A stretch of 64,000 nucleotides of DNA from Desulfocapsa sp. (GCA_016765495.1 JAESPV010000034.1:53345-117344), one strand, 5' to 3'; positions 28,023 to 37,421 are shown, counted from the stretch's first letter. A program made the numbers and translations. The notes: generated by a model from the sequence alone, not told the origin.

Positions 28023-28762
28023 GTTTGAAAGGTAAAAATGCACTTGTAACAGGTGGCAGTAGAGGAATTGGTCGTGCTATCTGTATTCGTCTTGCTGCCA
28101 TGGGGGCACATGTTTATATTAATTATGTTTCCAACCCCGATGCGGCGCGCGAAACTCAAGAGATTATAAATGATGCTGGTGGGAGCGCTGATGTCTTAGC
28201 TTTTAATGTTGCAGATGCAACAGAAGCCCAGGATGCCATTAAACAATTGATAAAAGATTCCGGTTCTCTGGATATTCTGGTCAATAACGCCGGAATTACC
28301 CGTGATGGACTGATGGCAAGGATGAAAGAAGAAGATTGGGATGCTGTAATTGATACCAATTTAAAAGGTTCTTTTATTTGTGCGAAAGCTGCGGCACGTT
28401 CTATGATAAAGAAGAGGTGGGGACGAATCGTCAACATCTCTTCTGTTATAGGTTTTTCCGGTAATGCCGGTCAGGTAAACTATGCATCCGCCAAGGCCGG
28501 TATGCAGGGGCTGACAAAGTCCATGGCACGGGAGTTTGCAACACGTAATATTACTGTTAACGGGGTGGCTCCCGGCTACATAGTCACCGATATGACACGT
28601 GATCTCCCTGATGATATACAGGAAAAAATAAAACTGGAAATTCCACTGGCAAGTCTTGGTAACCCTGAAGATGTTGCAGGAGCAGTGGCTTATCTTGTTA
28701 GTGATGATGGAGCCTATGTTACAGGACATACCATTCATGTTAACGGTGGAATGTATATGTGA
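28019..28762 (+). CDS. fabG: 3-oxoacyl-ACP reductase
   Basis: This 247-residue short-chain dehydrogenase reduces beta-ketoacyl-ACP with NADPH in the fatty-acid elongation cycle. It shows the dinucleotide motif VTGGSRGIGRA, NNAG (LVNNAGITRDG), the catalytic serine region NISSVIG and YASAKAG (Tyr and Lys of the active site). VTGHTIHVNGGMYM at the end is the classic FabG terminus. Its ATG overlaps the etfA stop by 4 bp, so fatty-acid synthesis and ETF genes are translationally coupled here. Confidence 0.96.
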   Translation: MSLKGKNALVTGGSRGIGRAICIRLAAMGAHVYINYVSNPDAARETQEIINDAGGSADVLAFNVADATEAQDAIKQLIKDSGSLDILVNNAGITRDGLMARMKEEDWDAVIDTNLKGSFICAKAAARSMIKKRWGRIVNISSVIGFSGNAGQVNYASAKAGMQGLTKSMAREFATRNITVNGVAPGYIVTDMTRDLPDDIQEKIKLEIPLASLGNPEDVAGAVAYLVSDDGAYVTGHTIHVNGGMYM

Positions 28763-28790
28763 TTTACAGTTTTGTCTGAATTTGGTATTA

Positions 28791-28907
28791 AGGAATGTGC
28801 ACGAAATAACTTGAACATGTCGGAGTCTGCGCTTATCTACTTGTTCTTTCAAGTACAGGTGGGGAAAAACACAGCAGACTATGCTGACCTTATTTCGTTC
28901 CGTTCCT
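28791..28907 (+). mobile_element. Family-A MITE-like element, short copy A3
   Basis: This 117-bp copy begins AGGAATGTGCACGAAATAAC and ends TTATTTCGTTCCGTTCCT, with CGGAGTCTGCG inside. About 60 bp of the middle found in A1 and A4 is missing. It lies between fabG and acpP. Confidence 0.75.
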
Positions 28908-28987
28908 AATGGTTTTGCTTTTGAGAATGAATACCTGGGAGTACAGGGTTCATAAATATAATAGATAAAAATAAACAGGAGTTTAAA

Positions 28988-29218
28988 ATGGCAATTGAAC
29001 AACAGATGGTTGATATTATTGTTGAGCAGTTGAGTGTTGATAAAGATAAAGTTGTCTCTGGAGCATCTTTTGTTGATGATCTTGGTGCTGATTCCCTTGA
29101 TCTGGTAGAGCTTATCATGGCGATGGAAGAAGAATTTGATGTAGAGATTCCAGATGAGGAAGCTGAAAAGATTGCTACTGTTCAGAATGCAATCGATTAT
29201 GTAAACAACTTGAAATAA
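28988..29218 (+). CDS. acpP: Acyl carrier protein
   Basis: This 76-residue acidic four-helix protein carries growing fatty acyl chains. The phosphopantetheine attachment serine is in [19 protein letters not shown] (Ser about 37), the canonical DSL motif. Length and charge are typical. AGGAG precedes the ATG, and a TATAAT-like hexamer (28958-28963) lies about 25 bp upstream, so it may have its own promoter between the element A3 and the gene. fabF follows. Confidence 0.98.
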   Translation: MAIEQQMVDIIVEQLSVDKDKVVSGASFVDDLGADSLDLVELIMAMEEEFDVEIPDEEAEKIATVQNAIDYVNNLK

Positions 29219-29267
29219 ATGTTCCCGGGAACTTTTGTTAAGTTTTTGATACTGGATGAGGATTTCA

Positions 29268-30512
29268 ATGCTTAAACGCAGAGTTGTAGTAACCGGGATT
29301 GGTTTGGTAACTCCTTTAGGTACAGGAAAGGATAAAACCTGGAAGAATCTTATTGACGGGAAAAGTGGCGTAGGCCCGATAACTCGTTTTGATGCTTCCG
29401 GAATGCGATCCCAGATCGCTGCTGAAGTTACAGATTTTGATGCACTTGATCATTTTGACAAAAAAAGTGCCAAACATCTCGATTATTTTGTACAATATGG
29501 CATTGTTGCTGCCAGATTTGCCGTTGAAGATAGTCGCCTTTCTATCACAAACAGTAATTGTGAACGAGTAGGAGTTATTACCGGATGTGGCATGGGGGGG
29601 TTGCCCACCATTGAAAAAAATCATAACCTTTACCTGGAGCGTGGTTCAAAAAGAATATCGCCATTTTTTATTCCCATGGCTATTCCGAATATGGCTTCAG
29701 GGCATATTTCCATGCAAATAGGAGCCAAGGGGGCAAATTTATCTCTTTCCACCGCCTGTGCTGCAGGAACGCATGCTGTTGGTGAGGCTATGCGTTCCAT
29801 TGCTTTTGGCTACAGTGATGTAGTGATTACAGGTGGAACAGAATCCGTTATCTGTCCACTGGGTGTTGGTGGGTTTAGTGCCATGAAGGCATTATCCACC
29901 AGGAATGATGATCCAACAAAGGCTTCACGTCCTTTTGAACAGGAGAGGGATGGCTTTTTGATTGCTGAAGGTGCTGGTATGCTGGTGCTCGAGGAATTGG
30001 AACATGCATTGGCAAGAGGAGCAGATATTTATGCTGAGGTGATAGGGTCTGGTGCATCAAGTGACGCATACCATATAGCTGCACCTCCTGAAGATGGAGA
30101 TGGTGCCGCTCGTTGCATGAAGATGGCTTTGCAGGATGCAGGGGTCAAGCCTTGCGATATTGATTATATTAATGCTCACGGGACTTCCACTCCGTTAAAT
30201 GATCGTTGTGAAACCACCGCCATCAAAACAGTTTTTGGAGAGCATGCTTCAAAGCTTGCTATCAGTTCCACAAAATCCATGACAGGGCATGCTTTAGGAG
30301 CAGCTGGTGGACTTGAGGCAGCATTTATGGCACTTACTCTTAGTGAGCAGATAGTGCCCCCAACCATCAATCTTCAAAAACCGAGCATTGAATGTGATTT
30401 GGATTATGTGCCTCATGTTGCCAGAAAAATGGAAATTAAAACAGCAATCTCCAACTCTTTTGGGTTTGGTGGGACTAATGGGGTTGTGGTGATGAAGCGT
30501 TTTGATTCATAA
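29268..30512 (+). CDS. fabF: Beta-ketoacyl-ACP synthase II
   Basis: This is a 414-residue elongating ketosynthase. The active site Cys is in LSTACAAGTHAVGEA (about 162), with the two histidines in NAHGTSTPLND (about 302) and KSMTGHALGAAGG (about 339). I choose the ATG at 29268 because GAGGA lies 6 bases before it; an in-frame ATG at 29256 would add four residues but has no ribosome site. It directly follows acpP, the usual order, and a family-B element follows its stop. Confidence 0.97.
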   Translation: MLKRRVVVTGIGLVTPLGTGKDKTWKNLIDGKSGVGPITRFDASGMRSQIAAEVTDFDALDHFDKKSAKHLDYFVQYGIVAARFAVEDSRLSITNSNCERVGVITGCGMGGLPTIEKNHNLYLERGSKRISPFFIPMAIPNMASGHISMQIGAKGANLSLSTACAAGTHAVGEAMRSIAFGYSDVVITGGTESVICPLGVGGFSAMKALSTRNDDPTKASRPFEQERDGFLIAEGAGMLVLEELEHALARGADIYAEVIGSGASSDAYHIAAPPEDGDGAARCMKMALQDAGVKPCDIDYINAHGTSTPLNDRCETTAIKTVFGEHASKLAISSTKSMTGHALGAAGGLEAAFMALTLSEQIVPPTINLQKPSIECDLDYVPHVARKMEIKTAISNSFGFGGTNGVVVMKRFDS

Positions 30513-30527
30513 CTTACACTGCGAGCT

Positions 30528-30661
30528 GGCAGAGAATAGTAATTTTGTTCATAATTGAAGAATGGTTCCAAAACAATCAAGCCATATGTTTGATATTGCG
30601 AGTATTGTTTTGGAAACATTCTGAAGAGTTTGGGCGAAAGGGCATTCTCGGACAGGCTCCT
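30528..30661 (+). mobile_element. Family-B MITE-like element, copy B2
   Basis: The right end GGGCATTCTCGGACAGGCTCC matches copy B1 and is inverted relative to a degenerate left end (GCGAGCTGGCAGAGAATAG). The interior contains AAAACAATC...GTTTTGGAA and GAAGAGTTTGGG, as in B1. It fills the gap between fabF and rpiB; its right edge is a few bases before the rpiB ribosome site. Confidence 0.7.
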
Positions 30662-30677
30662 GGAAGAAGAGGGTGAT

Positions 30678-31109
30678 GTGAAGGTAGCAATAGGATCAGA
30701 CCATGGTGGATTTGCTCTAAAAAAAATAATTCTGGTATTACTTGAGGAGCTTGGATGCGAAATTCAGGATGTGGGTTGTTATACTCTTGATTCTGTAGAT
30801 TATCCTGGGTTTGCTGCTATGGTCTCTGCAAAAGTTGCAAGTGGTGAGGCAGACAGGGGCATTCTCATATGTGGAACCGGAATCGGTATGTCCATGGCCG
30901 CCAATAAGCATCAAGGTGTACGGGCAGCGTTATGCAGCGAACAATACACGGCTCATATGAGTCGTGAGCATAACGATGCTAATGTTCTTTGTCTGGGAGA
31001 AAGAGTGACAGGTCCAGGTGTTGCCGAGGAAATTGTTCGAACGTGGCTTTCTACTCCTTTTGGAGGAGGTAGGCATCAGCGCCGTATTGAGTTATTTAGT
31101 ACCTTGTAA
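30678..31109 (+). CDS. rpiB: Ribose-5-phosphate isomerase B
   Basis: This 143-residue enzyme interconverts ribulose-5-phosphate and ribose-5-phosphate in the pentose phosphate pathway. It begins [16 protein letters not shown] and has the catalytic [13 protein letters not shown] segment and the [24 protein letters not shown] stretch. The start is taken as GTG 30678, with AGAGGG just upstream. A longer frame from 30630 would be translated from the end of the inverted-repeat element and is rejected. The order fabF-rpiB-glyA-nrdR-ribD is common in related bacteria. Confidence 0.95.
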   Translation: MKVAIGSDHGGFALKKIILVLLEELGCEIQDVGCYTLDSVDYPGFAAMVSAKVASGEADRGILICGTGIGMSMAANKHQGVRAALCSEQYTAHMSREHNDANVLCLGERVTGPGVAEEIVRTWLSTPFGGGRHQRRIELFSTL

Positions 31110-31125
31110 ATCGTTTCTTGAAGGT

Positions 31126-31195
31126 ACTTATGCCCCTCAATCGAGGTACTGAAAAGAGTGTCGGCTCACCGTTCAACACCGGTACTGGTTAAAGT
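31126..31195 (+). repeat. Family-C intergenic repeat, copy C1
   Basis: GGTACTTATGCCCCTCAA, GAGGTACTGAA and AGAGTGT follow one another here. The same order of near-identical blocks recurs at 50193-50260. CCTC-AATC-GAGG can form a small stem. It lies between rpiB and the terminator at 31226. Confidence 0.5.
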
Positions 31196-31225
31196 AACAG
31201 GTTTTATTATTGTTAATTAAAAAAA

Positions 31226-31258
31226 CACCGGCATGCCATTATGGTCAGCCGGTTTTTT
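31226..31258 (+). terminator. Rho-independent terminator between rpiB and glyA
   Basis: ACCGGC (31227-31232) pairs with GCCGGT (31248-31253), with a further GCC/GGT pairing inside, and six T follow at once; A residues precede the stem. The hairpin would end rpiB transcripts before glyA. It also shows that a glyA start at 31241 is untenable. Confidence 0.7.
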
Positions 31259-31321
31259 CGTCTGTCTTCTTTTAATCTTGGAGTGGCAGATGTCATTTAT
31301 AATATGAAGAGAGAAGCGCTT

Positions 31322-32560
31322 ATGTCATCCTTACAAGAAACCGATCCTGATATTTTTAAATCCATCAGTCAGGAATATGATCGTCAAAATAGTCAACTGG
31401 AACTCATTGCTTCAGAAAATATTGTTTCAAGTGCAATACTTGAGGCTCAGGGGTCAATTTTTACCAACAAATATGCGGAAGGGTATCCCAAGAAACGCTA
31501 CTACGGTGGATGTGACTATGCCGATGAGGTTGAAACTCTAGCGATTAATAGAGCAAAGATGATTTTTGGAGCAGAGTATGCAAATGTTCAGCCCCATTCC
31601 GGATCCCAAGCTAATATGGCAGTATATTTTGCCACATTAAAACCAGGTGACAAGGTACTTGGAATGGATCTTGCCCATGGTGGTCATTTAACCCATGGCA
31701 GCGGGGTAAATTTTTCAGGTCAGCTCTTTAATTTTATTTCATATGGTGTTGATAAAGAGACTGAACAAATTAATATGGAAGAGGTCGAACGTATTGCTTT
31801 TGAAAATCGCCCTAAAATGATTGTGGCTGGTGCTTCTGCCTATTCCCGTTTTATTGATTTTGAAGGTTTTAGACGAATTGCTGATCAGATAGGTGCTCTA
31901 TTTATGGTTGATATGGCACATATCGCAGGACTCATTGCTGCAGGTGTTCACCCATCACCCGTACCATATGCAGACTTTGTTACCTCTACTACTCATAAAA
32001 CAATGAGAGGTCCACGAGGAGGACTTATTTTAGCCAGGAAAAAATTTGGAAAAATCCTTAATTCAAAAATATTCCCAGGTATCCAGGGGGGGCCTCTGGT
32101 ACATGTGATTTCTGCAAAAGCTGTTAGTTTTAAAGAGGCCATGGAGGATTCTTTTAAGATTTACCAGCAGCAAGTGATAGATAATGCGGCAACACTTGGG
32201 CGTAATCTTATCGGGAGAGGCTTTCGATTGGTCTCTGGCGGTACAGATAATCATCTTATTCTTCTTGACTTAAGTAGCAAGAATATAACAGGAAAAGAGG
32301 CAGAAGAACTTCTGGAAAAAGCAGGCCTCACCACCAATAAGAACGCCATTCCCTTTGATAAACAACCCCGTTTTGTTACATCTGGAATTCGTATTGGAAC
32401 GCCTGCTGTTACCACCAGAGGTCTTAAACTCGCTGAGATGGATCTTATCGCAGGCTGGATAGAGCGTGTTATTGAAGAGCGTAGTGAAGAGGCGATGTCT
32501 GCAGTTCGCAAGGAAGTGCGGACATTGTGTGCAAACTTCCCCCTGTCTGCTATCAGCTGA
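31322..32560 (+). CDS. glyA: Serine hydroxymethyltransferase
   Basis: This 412-residue PLP enzyme interconverts serine and glycine with tetrahydrofolate, feeding one-carbon metabolism. It shows [40 protein letters not shown] and the PLP-lysine segment [13 protein letters not shown] (Lys about 226). The ATG at 31322 gives the usual family length; an ATG at 31304 is also possible. Longer frames reach into a terminator hairpin. It is followed by nrdR after 24 bp. Confidence 0.97.
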   Translation: MSSLQETDPDIFKSISQEYDRQNSQLELIASENIVSSAILEAQGSIFTNKYAEGYPKKRYYGGCDYADEVETLAINRAKMIFGAEYANVQPHSGSQANMAVYFATLKPGDKVLGMDLAHGGHLTHGSGVNFSGQLFNFISYGVDKETEQINMEEVERIAFENRPKMIVAGASAYSRFIDFEGFRRIADQIGALFMVDMAHIAGLIAAGVHPSPVPYADFVTSTTHKTMRGPRGGLILARKKFGKILNSKIFPGIQGGPLVHVISAKAVSFKEAMEDSFKIYQQQVIDNAATLGRNLIGRGFRLVSGGTDNHLILLDLSSKNITGKEAEELLEKAGLTTNKNAIPFDKQPRFVTSGIRIGTPAVTTRGLKLAEMDLIAGWIERVIEERSEEAMSAVRKEVRTLCANFPLSAIS

Positions 32561-32584
32561 TATGTACTTTTTACTGGAGTTTTT

Positions 32585-33067
32585 ATGAAATGTCCATATT
32601 GTGGTCATTTAGATAATAAGGTTATCGATTCTCGCTTAAATAAAGAAAGCACTATTACCAGGCGCCGCCGTTCCTGTATGTCTTGTGAACAGCGATTTAC
32701 TACTTATGAACGCCTTGAGGTGATGCTGCCCATGCTTGTTAAAAAAGATGGTCGCAGAGAGGTCTGGGATAGGAAAAAGATAGTTGTCGGCCTTGAAAAA
32801 GCTTGTGAAAAACGTCCTGTCAGCTGCGATGATATCGATAGTTTTGTTGATGATATTGAAAGTAAATTGCAGGATTACCCATCCAAAGAAGTCCCTGCCA
32901 GTGTTATTGGCGAATGGGTTATGGCAGAACTGCCAAAGCTTGACGAAGTTGCTTATGTCCGATTTGCCTCGGTATATCGACAATTTAAAGATGTAAATGA
33001 ATTCATGGACGAGTTAAAAGGCCTGCTTGATTCGAGAGGAGATATTGTGCCTGATGACGAAACCTGA
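32585..33067 (+). CDS. nrdR: Transcriptional regulator NrdR
   Basis: This 160-residue repressor of ribonucleotide reductase genes has an N-terminal zinc ribbon ([17 protein letters not shown] and [13 protein letters not shown]). An ATP-cone domain follows, beginning [15 protein letters not shown], through which (d)ATP controls DNA binding. TGGAG precedes the ATG. The ribD start lies inside its last codons, so the genes are coupled. No nrd gene is in the window. Confidence 0.97.
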   Translation: MKCPYCGHLDNKVIDSRLNKESTITRRRRSCMSCEQRFTTYERLEVMLPMLVKKDGRREVWDRKKIVVGLEKACEKRPVSCDDIDSFVDDIESKLQDYPSKEVPASVIGEWVMAELPKLDEVAYVRFASVYRQFKDVNEFMDELKGLLDSRGDIVPDDET

Positions 33068-34175
33068 GAAACCTTTTTCTGATACTGATATCTACTTTAT
33101 GCGTCTGGCACTTGGGGAGGCAAAAAAGGGTATGGGGAGAACCTCCCCTAATCCTTGTGTTGGTGCTATCATTGTTCAAGGCGATAAAGTTGTTAGTCAC
33201 GGATATCATAAAAAGGCTGGAACACCTCACGCCGAAATACATGCCTTAAAAAAGGCTGGTGATAACGCATGTGGAGCCACCATATATGTGACTCTCGAGC
33301 CTTGTAATCACACAGGTCGTACTCCACCATGCACTCATGCCGTCGTGGCCGCAGGAATAAAGCGGGTTGTGGTGGGCATGATGGACCCCAATCCTTTAGT
33401 AAATGGAAACGGTAATACATATCTACGCAAACAGGGTATTGAAGTTCTGAGTGGTGTGCTTGAAAAAGAGTGCATTGAAATTAACAGGCCCTTTATAAAA
33501 CATATCAGTACCGGAAAGCCCTTTGTTGTTATGAAGGCAGGAATAAGTCTTGATGGCAAGTTGAGCTACCAGGATGGTATACCTGGACAGATAACCGGTG
33601 AAGAAAGTCATAGCAAACTCCACTCGTTACGAAATAGTCTAGATGCAATTTTGATCGGCAGTGGAACTCTAGTTGCAGATAATCCATCTCTTACGACTCG
33701 GCTTGGTGAATGTGGTAGGGATCCTGTTCGTGTTATACTGGATAGTTCTCTAAAAATATCCCTCAAATCAAAGATTCTTCATCTTGAATCTACTGCTCCA
33801 ACACTCATTTTCTGCTCCAGTGCAGCAGATATCGGGAAACGGGCAATACTTTCAGAAATGGCTGGTATTCAAGTAGTGACCGTATCCCATGACAATCATA
33901 AGGGGCTGGATTTGGATGAGATTTTGAAATATCTTGGACAAATGGGGGTCTGTTCTCTTCTTGTGGAGGGGGGTGCAGCCATTCATTCCAGTTTCCTTAA
34001 AAAAGACCTGGTCGATCGGGTTATGCTTTTTGTGGCGCCCCTTTTTGCAGGGACTGCCGGTACTGGATTGCTTCGAGATTTTTCTGTGAAAGGGCGTAAT
34101 CAAGCCCCACAACTTAAGAATGTGAAGTATGAACGGTATGGTGCAGATATGCTTATTCAGGGAGATTTCATTTGA
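33054..34175 (+). CDS. ribD: Bifunctional riboflavin deaminase/reductase
   Basis: This 373-residue enzyme catalyses deamination and then side-chain reduction of the pyrimidine intermediate in riboflavin synthesis. The N-terminal deaminase has the zinc site [11 protein letters not shown] and [14 protein letters not shown]. The C-terminal reductase begins [14 protein letters not shown] and contains the [13 protein letters not shown] segment. I use ATG 33054, overlapping nrdR by 14 bp; a TTG at 33045 is the alternative with a closer GAGGAG. Other rib genes do not follow; the next gene is convergent. Confidence 0.95.
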   Translation: MTKPEKPFSDTDIYFMRLALGEAKKGMGRTSPNPCVGAIIVQGDKVVSHGYHKKAGTPHAEIHALKKAGDNACGATIYVTLEPCNHTGRTPPCTHAVVAAGIKRVVVGMMDPNPLVNGNGNTYLRKQGIEVLSGVLEKECIEINRPFIKHISTGKPFVVMKAGISLDGKLSYQDGIPGQITGEESHSKLHSLRNSLDAILIGSGTLVADNPSLTTRLGECGRDPVRVILDSSLKISLKSKILHLESTAPTLIFCSSAADIGKRAILSEMAGIQVVTVSHDNHKGLDLDEILKYLGQMGVCSLLVEGGAAIHSSFLKKDLVDRVMLFVAPLFAGTAGTGLLRDFSVKGRNQAPQLKNVKYERYGADMLIQGDFI

Positions 34176-34227
34176 AATATTCAACTTTATTTGATGGCAA
34201 TATGGTTAGCACCAAAGCGGGAATGTA

Positions 34228-35175
34228 TTATTTCACTATTTTTTTTATTGCCTGAATATGATTTTCCACGATACTAAGACTGGGAAATGTCAGTGTTACG
34301 GATACATCATCTCTTTCAAACGATTGGCTATGGGTAATGCTGCATGCAGAAGGAAGATCCATTTTGTGAACTCTTTTAAGGAATCCTTCTTCTGCTGAGC
34401 TACTTTGCGGGAAAAGATCTTTTTGTAGAATTGTTAACAGATTTGCTATTTTCTGTGGTTTGTTCATTTCAAGATGTAGAAGTATTTCCTGGTATTTGGA
34501 ACCGGATAAAAGCTCTTTAATAGTCTTTCCCACGCGATAAGCCAGATCCTTACTCATGGTTAATAATCTGTTTTGTTTGCCTCCTCCAAGTTCCAGTTCC
34601 AAAAAAATATCGTGAAGCATCAACCTGTCACTTGAAGGAAGAGAAAGGAATTCCTGTGCTGTTTTTCCACTGATTTTTCCATCGTGAATACTAATCTGCA
34701 ATTCTGGTTCCAGTGTTAATAAACTGCTCAGCTTTTTTATGGTGTGGATTTGTGCTTTTTCGCCCATAATAGGAAGGAAACATTCTGATATCTCATTAAA
34801 TTCCATATATATTAAACAATATTTTAGAAAATACGCTTTCTCAATGGAAGAAAGGTTTCCAGTTGTCAATTGGTCCTCTAATATCGTATATAAAATGTGA
34901 TTTATAGGGATGTCCTTCTCTAAAACCAGGCAAGTGATTTGTGTATCTGAGGGATTGCTTATCTGCTGACTCAGTAGCCTGAAGTGTCCACAAAGCAAGG
35001 TGTACCTGTCGAGTGAAAGCTGGAGTAAAATTGGCGGTTGTAATAGACCGATTCGTTTAATTGAAGCCAGTAATGCTGGTGGTGGTTCTGGCGCCAGGAA
35101 AGGGTGAAGAGACCATTCTTTTGTGTCTTCAATGGTCTTGGTGTTGATTGTTTCAAATGATGGTTTGTGTGGCAT
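34228..35175 (-). CDS. ParB-like protein (orphan)
   Basis: This 315-residue protein resembles the ParB/Spo0J family. An N-terminal ParB-like fold is suggested by LLASIKRIGLLQPPILLQ, YTLLCGHFRLLS and TCLVLEKDIP. After it comes LTTGNLSSIEKAYFLKYC and a helical segment like the ParB DNA-binding region (IHTIKKLSSLLTLEPELQISIHDGKISGKTAQEFLSLP). The GERR-type CTPase motif is degenerate. No parA gene or obvious parS is nearby. ATG 35175 is chosen since a longer frame (TTG 35304) would cross the hup terminator. No clear ribosome site. Role unknown. Confidence 0.65.
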   Translation of the reverse strand: MPHKPSFETINTKTIEDTKEWSLHPFLAPEPPPALLASIKRIGLLQPPILLQLSLDRYTLLCGHFRLLSQQISNPSDTQITCLVLEKDIPINHILYTILEDQLTTGNLSSIEKAYFLKYCLIYMEFNEISECFLPIMGEKAQIHTIKKLSSLLTLEPELQISIHDGKISGKTAQEFLSLPSSDRLMLHDIFLELELGGGKQNRLLTMSKDLAYRVGKTIKELLSGSKYQEILLHLEMNKPQKIANLLTILQKDLFPQSSSAEEGFLKRVHKMDLPSACSITHSQSFERDDVSVTLTFPSLSIVENHIQAIKKIVK

Positions 35176-35217
35176 AGGAGTATAGGCTAAAACTATTTTG
35201 CTTATGATTCTATCAAT

Positions 35218-35263
35218 AAAAAAAGCCTGTACTGATTCTTTTTCTATGAGAATCGGTACAGGC
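35218..35263 (-). terminator. Rho-independent terminator of the HU/IHF gene
   Basis: A 15-bp stem with a single G-T pair (35225-35239 with 35249-35263, 9-base loop) is followed on the minus strand by seven T. It begins about 40 bp after the HU-family stop codon. This is the strongest terminator in the window. Confidence 0.88.
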
Positions 35264-35304
35264 CGGAAAAACCACCAGATAAAACGCTTACCTATCAGTG
35301 ACAA

Positions 35305-35592
35305 TTAAGCGGCATTAATTCTATCACGAAGAATCCCGGATGGTTTAAACGTGACGACTCGTCTGGCATCTAATGTGAGTTCGTCACCGGTTTGGGGGTT
35401 GCGGCCTCTCCTTGACTTTTTGTCTTTAACGTTAAATTTTCCAAAACCACTTAGCAAAAGATCTTCTCCTCCAATAAGTGACGTCTTAGCAATTCGCAAA
35501 AACCCTTCTACTGAATCAGTAGCCTGCGCTTTGGTTAACGAGTCGTGCGATTGGTATACTTGTTGTACGAGGTCTGCTTTTGTAAGAGTCAT
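35305..35592 (-). CDS. HU/IHF-family DNA-binding protein
   Basis: This 95-residue histone-like protein bends DNA as a dimer. The signature region GFGKFNVKDKKSRRGRNPQTGDEL, with the beta-arm RRGRNPQTG, is clear, followed by VTFKPSGILRDRI. It is slightly closer in length and C-terminus to IHF-alpha or HU variants than can be resolved here. GAGGAGGG precedes the ATG. It has a good promoter at 35654-35681 and a strong terminator at 35218, so it is probably a single-gene transcript. Confidence 0.95.
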   Translation of the reverse strand: MTLTKADLVQQVYQSHDSLTKAQATDSVEGFLRIAKTSLIGGEDLLLSGFGKFNVKDKKSRRGRNPQTGDELTLDARRVVTFKPSGILRDRINAA

Positions 35593-35653
35593 AAATGAAC
35601 CCTCCTCTAAAGAATATAAGTTGTTTGACGTTCCGTTTAACTTTCTGTAACTA

Positions 35654-35681
35654 ATGATAACCCTTAGAGAAGTAATGTCAA
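35654..35681 (-). promoter_or_regulatory. Sigma-70-type promoter of the HU/IHF gene
   Basis: On the minus strand TTGACA (35681-35676) and TATCAT (35659-35654) are 16 bases apart, about 60 bp upstream of the HU-family ATG. The -35 is consensus and the -10 differs at two positions. Confidence 0.55.
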
Positions 35682-35698
35682 TAGTTTGTGAAGTTTAT

Positions 35699-36907
35699 TT
35701 ATCCAACAGCACCTGCCATGGAAAAAATTGGTAAATACATGGCGACCACAAGTCCGCCAATCATTCCACCAAGGACAACCATCATGAGTGGTTCTATCAT
35801 GGCGGTGAGGTTGTCAACCGCCTGATCGACTTCACCATCATAAAAGTCTGCAATTTTAGAAAGCATGGTGTCGAGCGCACCAACAGATTCACCAACGTTT
35901 ATCATTTGAACGACCATGTTGGGGAAAACACCACTTTCTTCCAGGGGTTCTGCAATGGGACGACCTTCAGCGATACTATCGGCAACACGAAATATTGCAG
36001 CTTCTATAGTCTTGTTTCCGGATGTTTTTGCAACTACCTGCAATGCGTCCAGAATTGGTACACCACTTTGTAGCATGGTGCTGAGTGTTCTTGTGAATTT
36101 TGAAACAGCAACTTTTCTGATAAGGGGACCTGCAACCGGCGCTCTTAATAACATTGCGTCAATTTTTTTGCGCCCTTTTTCTGAGGCGTAAACTTTTTTA
36201 ACTGTAAAAATAAGTAAAAAAAGTCCCATTGCAAACCATATAAAATTGGCTTGAAATGAGTTGGACATATTAACGACTATCTGAGTTGGCAGGGGGAGAG
36301 CTGAACCAAAAGTCGCAAACATTTCTTCGAAAACCGGGATAACAAATACTAAGATGACAACCATAATCAGAGCTGAGATGGCTAGGCAGATTGTCGGGTA
36401 TGTCATGGCGCCTTTAATTTTTTTATTCAATGCCATGGATTTTTCTTTGAAAACCGCAAGGCGACTCAAAATTGTATCTAAAATACCACCAGTCTCACCA
36501 GCTTCAATCATATTGGTGAAAAGGTCGTCAAAAACTTTAGGATGCTTACGCATTGCATCGGCAAAGGTGGTACCGGTTTCAATATCATTTTTTATTGTTG
36601 TAAGCACCTTTTTCAGGGTGGAGTTTTCCTGTTGTTTTGCAAGAATTCCAAGACCTTGAACCAATGGTAACCCAGCATCAATCATAGTGGAGAGCTGCCG
36701 GGTAAATATGACTATATCTTTTCCGGAAACATTGGGTTGAAAAAATGAGATGTTTGCAAAAATGTCTTTAGGTTTTTCTTTAATAACAGGGGATTTAATA
36801 CGAAGACGCTTTATATGGGCAAGTGCTGCTGATTGATCAGTAGCTTCGACTTCCCCTTTACGTTTGTCACCGTATGTATTGATACCTTTCCATGTATAGA
36901 TAGGCAT
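35699..36907 (-). CDS. pilC: Type IV pilus/type II secretion inner membrane platform protein, PilC/GspF family
   Basis: This 402-residue protein begins MPIYTWKGINTYGDKRKGEVEA, as PilC proteins do. It has two GspF domains (about 70-195 and 275-395), each with a GE-rich motif (MIEAGETGGILDTILSRLA and MINVGESVGALDTMLSKIA), and three membrane helices. It forms the platform on which the assembly ATPase acts. AGGAG precedes the ATG. No pilB or pilT is next to it, though the rest of the pilus operon could lie elsewhere. PilC is favoured over GspF by the N-terminus. Confidence 0.93.
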   Translation of the reverse strand: MPIYTWKGINTYGDKRKGEVEATDQSAALAHIKRLRIKSPVIKEKPKDIFANISFFQPNVSGKDIVIFTRQLSTMIDAGLPLVQGLGILAKQQENSTLKKVLTTIKNDIETGTTFADAMRKHPKVFDDLFTNMIEAGETGGILDTILSRLAVFKEKSMALNKKIKGAMTYPTICLAISALIMVVILVFVIPVFEEMFATFGSALPLPTQIVVNMSNSFQANFIWFAMGLFLLIFTVKKVYASEKGRKKIDAMLLRAPVAGPLIRKVAVSKFTRTLSTMLQSGVPILDALQVVAKTSGNKTIEAAIFRVADSIAEGRPIAEPLEESGVFPNMVVQMINVGESVGALDTMLSKIADFYDGEVDQAVDNLTAMIEPLMMVVLGGMIGGLVVAMYLPIFSMAGAVG

Positions 36908-37169
36908 TATTTGTTCTCCTGCATGATGCTATTATTGAAAAATAAACCACTCCTTTTGTAGCTTGCAGTGGCCTGTCATTAAGAATTTCCACAAAAAGAA
37001 GGTAAAAAAAGGAAGTCTATCTATTGTAGGTAAATTTATTCTATAACATGAAATTATAGATTACAAGCCAGACTGTTAGTAGTGCTGTTTTTTTATGGGA
37101 AAGAATTGTGTCTCTTTTAAAGAATGTCTTGAAAAAAGAGCATCTGGTTTTTGCTGGTCTGCTTGACTT

Positions 37170-37343
37170 AGGAACGTACACGAAATAACGTGACTTCTCG
37201 GAGTCTGCGTTTACCTACTTGCCCTTTGTTCCGCCAGCTGTCCTTGAAAAACGTTACATACAGGTATTCCCCAAAGTTATTTCAAATACAGGTGACAGAA
37301 AAATTGCCACGTAATATACTCAACTTATTTCGTTCCCGTTCCT
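37170..37343 (+). mobile_element. Family-A MITE-like element, full-length copy A4
   Basis: This 174-bp copy begins AGGAACGTACACGAAATAAC and ends CTTATTTCGTTCCCGTTCCT; these ends are inverted-complementary over about 17 of 20 positions. It contains CGGAGTCTGCGTTTACCTAC, GTTACATACAGG and AAATTGCCACG, all shared with A2. No coding capacity. Confidence 0.82.
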
Positions 37344-37392
37344 CATGATTTCAGAGTGTGGCCTGGGAGCTGGAACGTGAGAGTTTTTATAC

Positions 37393-37421
37393 TTGTGTAA
37401 ACTGTCCAATCTTGGTATTAT
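37393..37421 (+). promoter_or_regulatory. Candidate sigma-70 promoter of the PxxKW gene
   Basis: TTGTGT (37393-37398) and TATTAT (37416-37421) are 17 bases apart, about 95 bp before the start codon. The fit to consensus is moderate. Confidence 0.4.

Noticed and set aside
30630..30677. Longer rpiB start at 30630
   Set aside because: The extra 16 codons are the end of the inverted-repeat element B2, while GTG 30678 has a good ribosome site and matches the family N-terminus.
31241..31321. Longer glyA start at 31241
   Set aside because: The codon lies inside a Rho-independent terminator hairpin, and the extra 27 residues do not belong to serine hydroxymethyltransferases.
35176..35304. Longer start (TTG 35304) for the ParB-like gene
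   Set aside because: It would translate through the strong hup terminator hairpin and begin one base from the hup stop.
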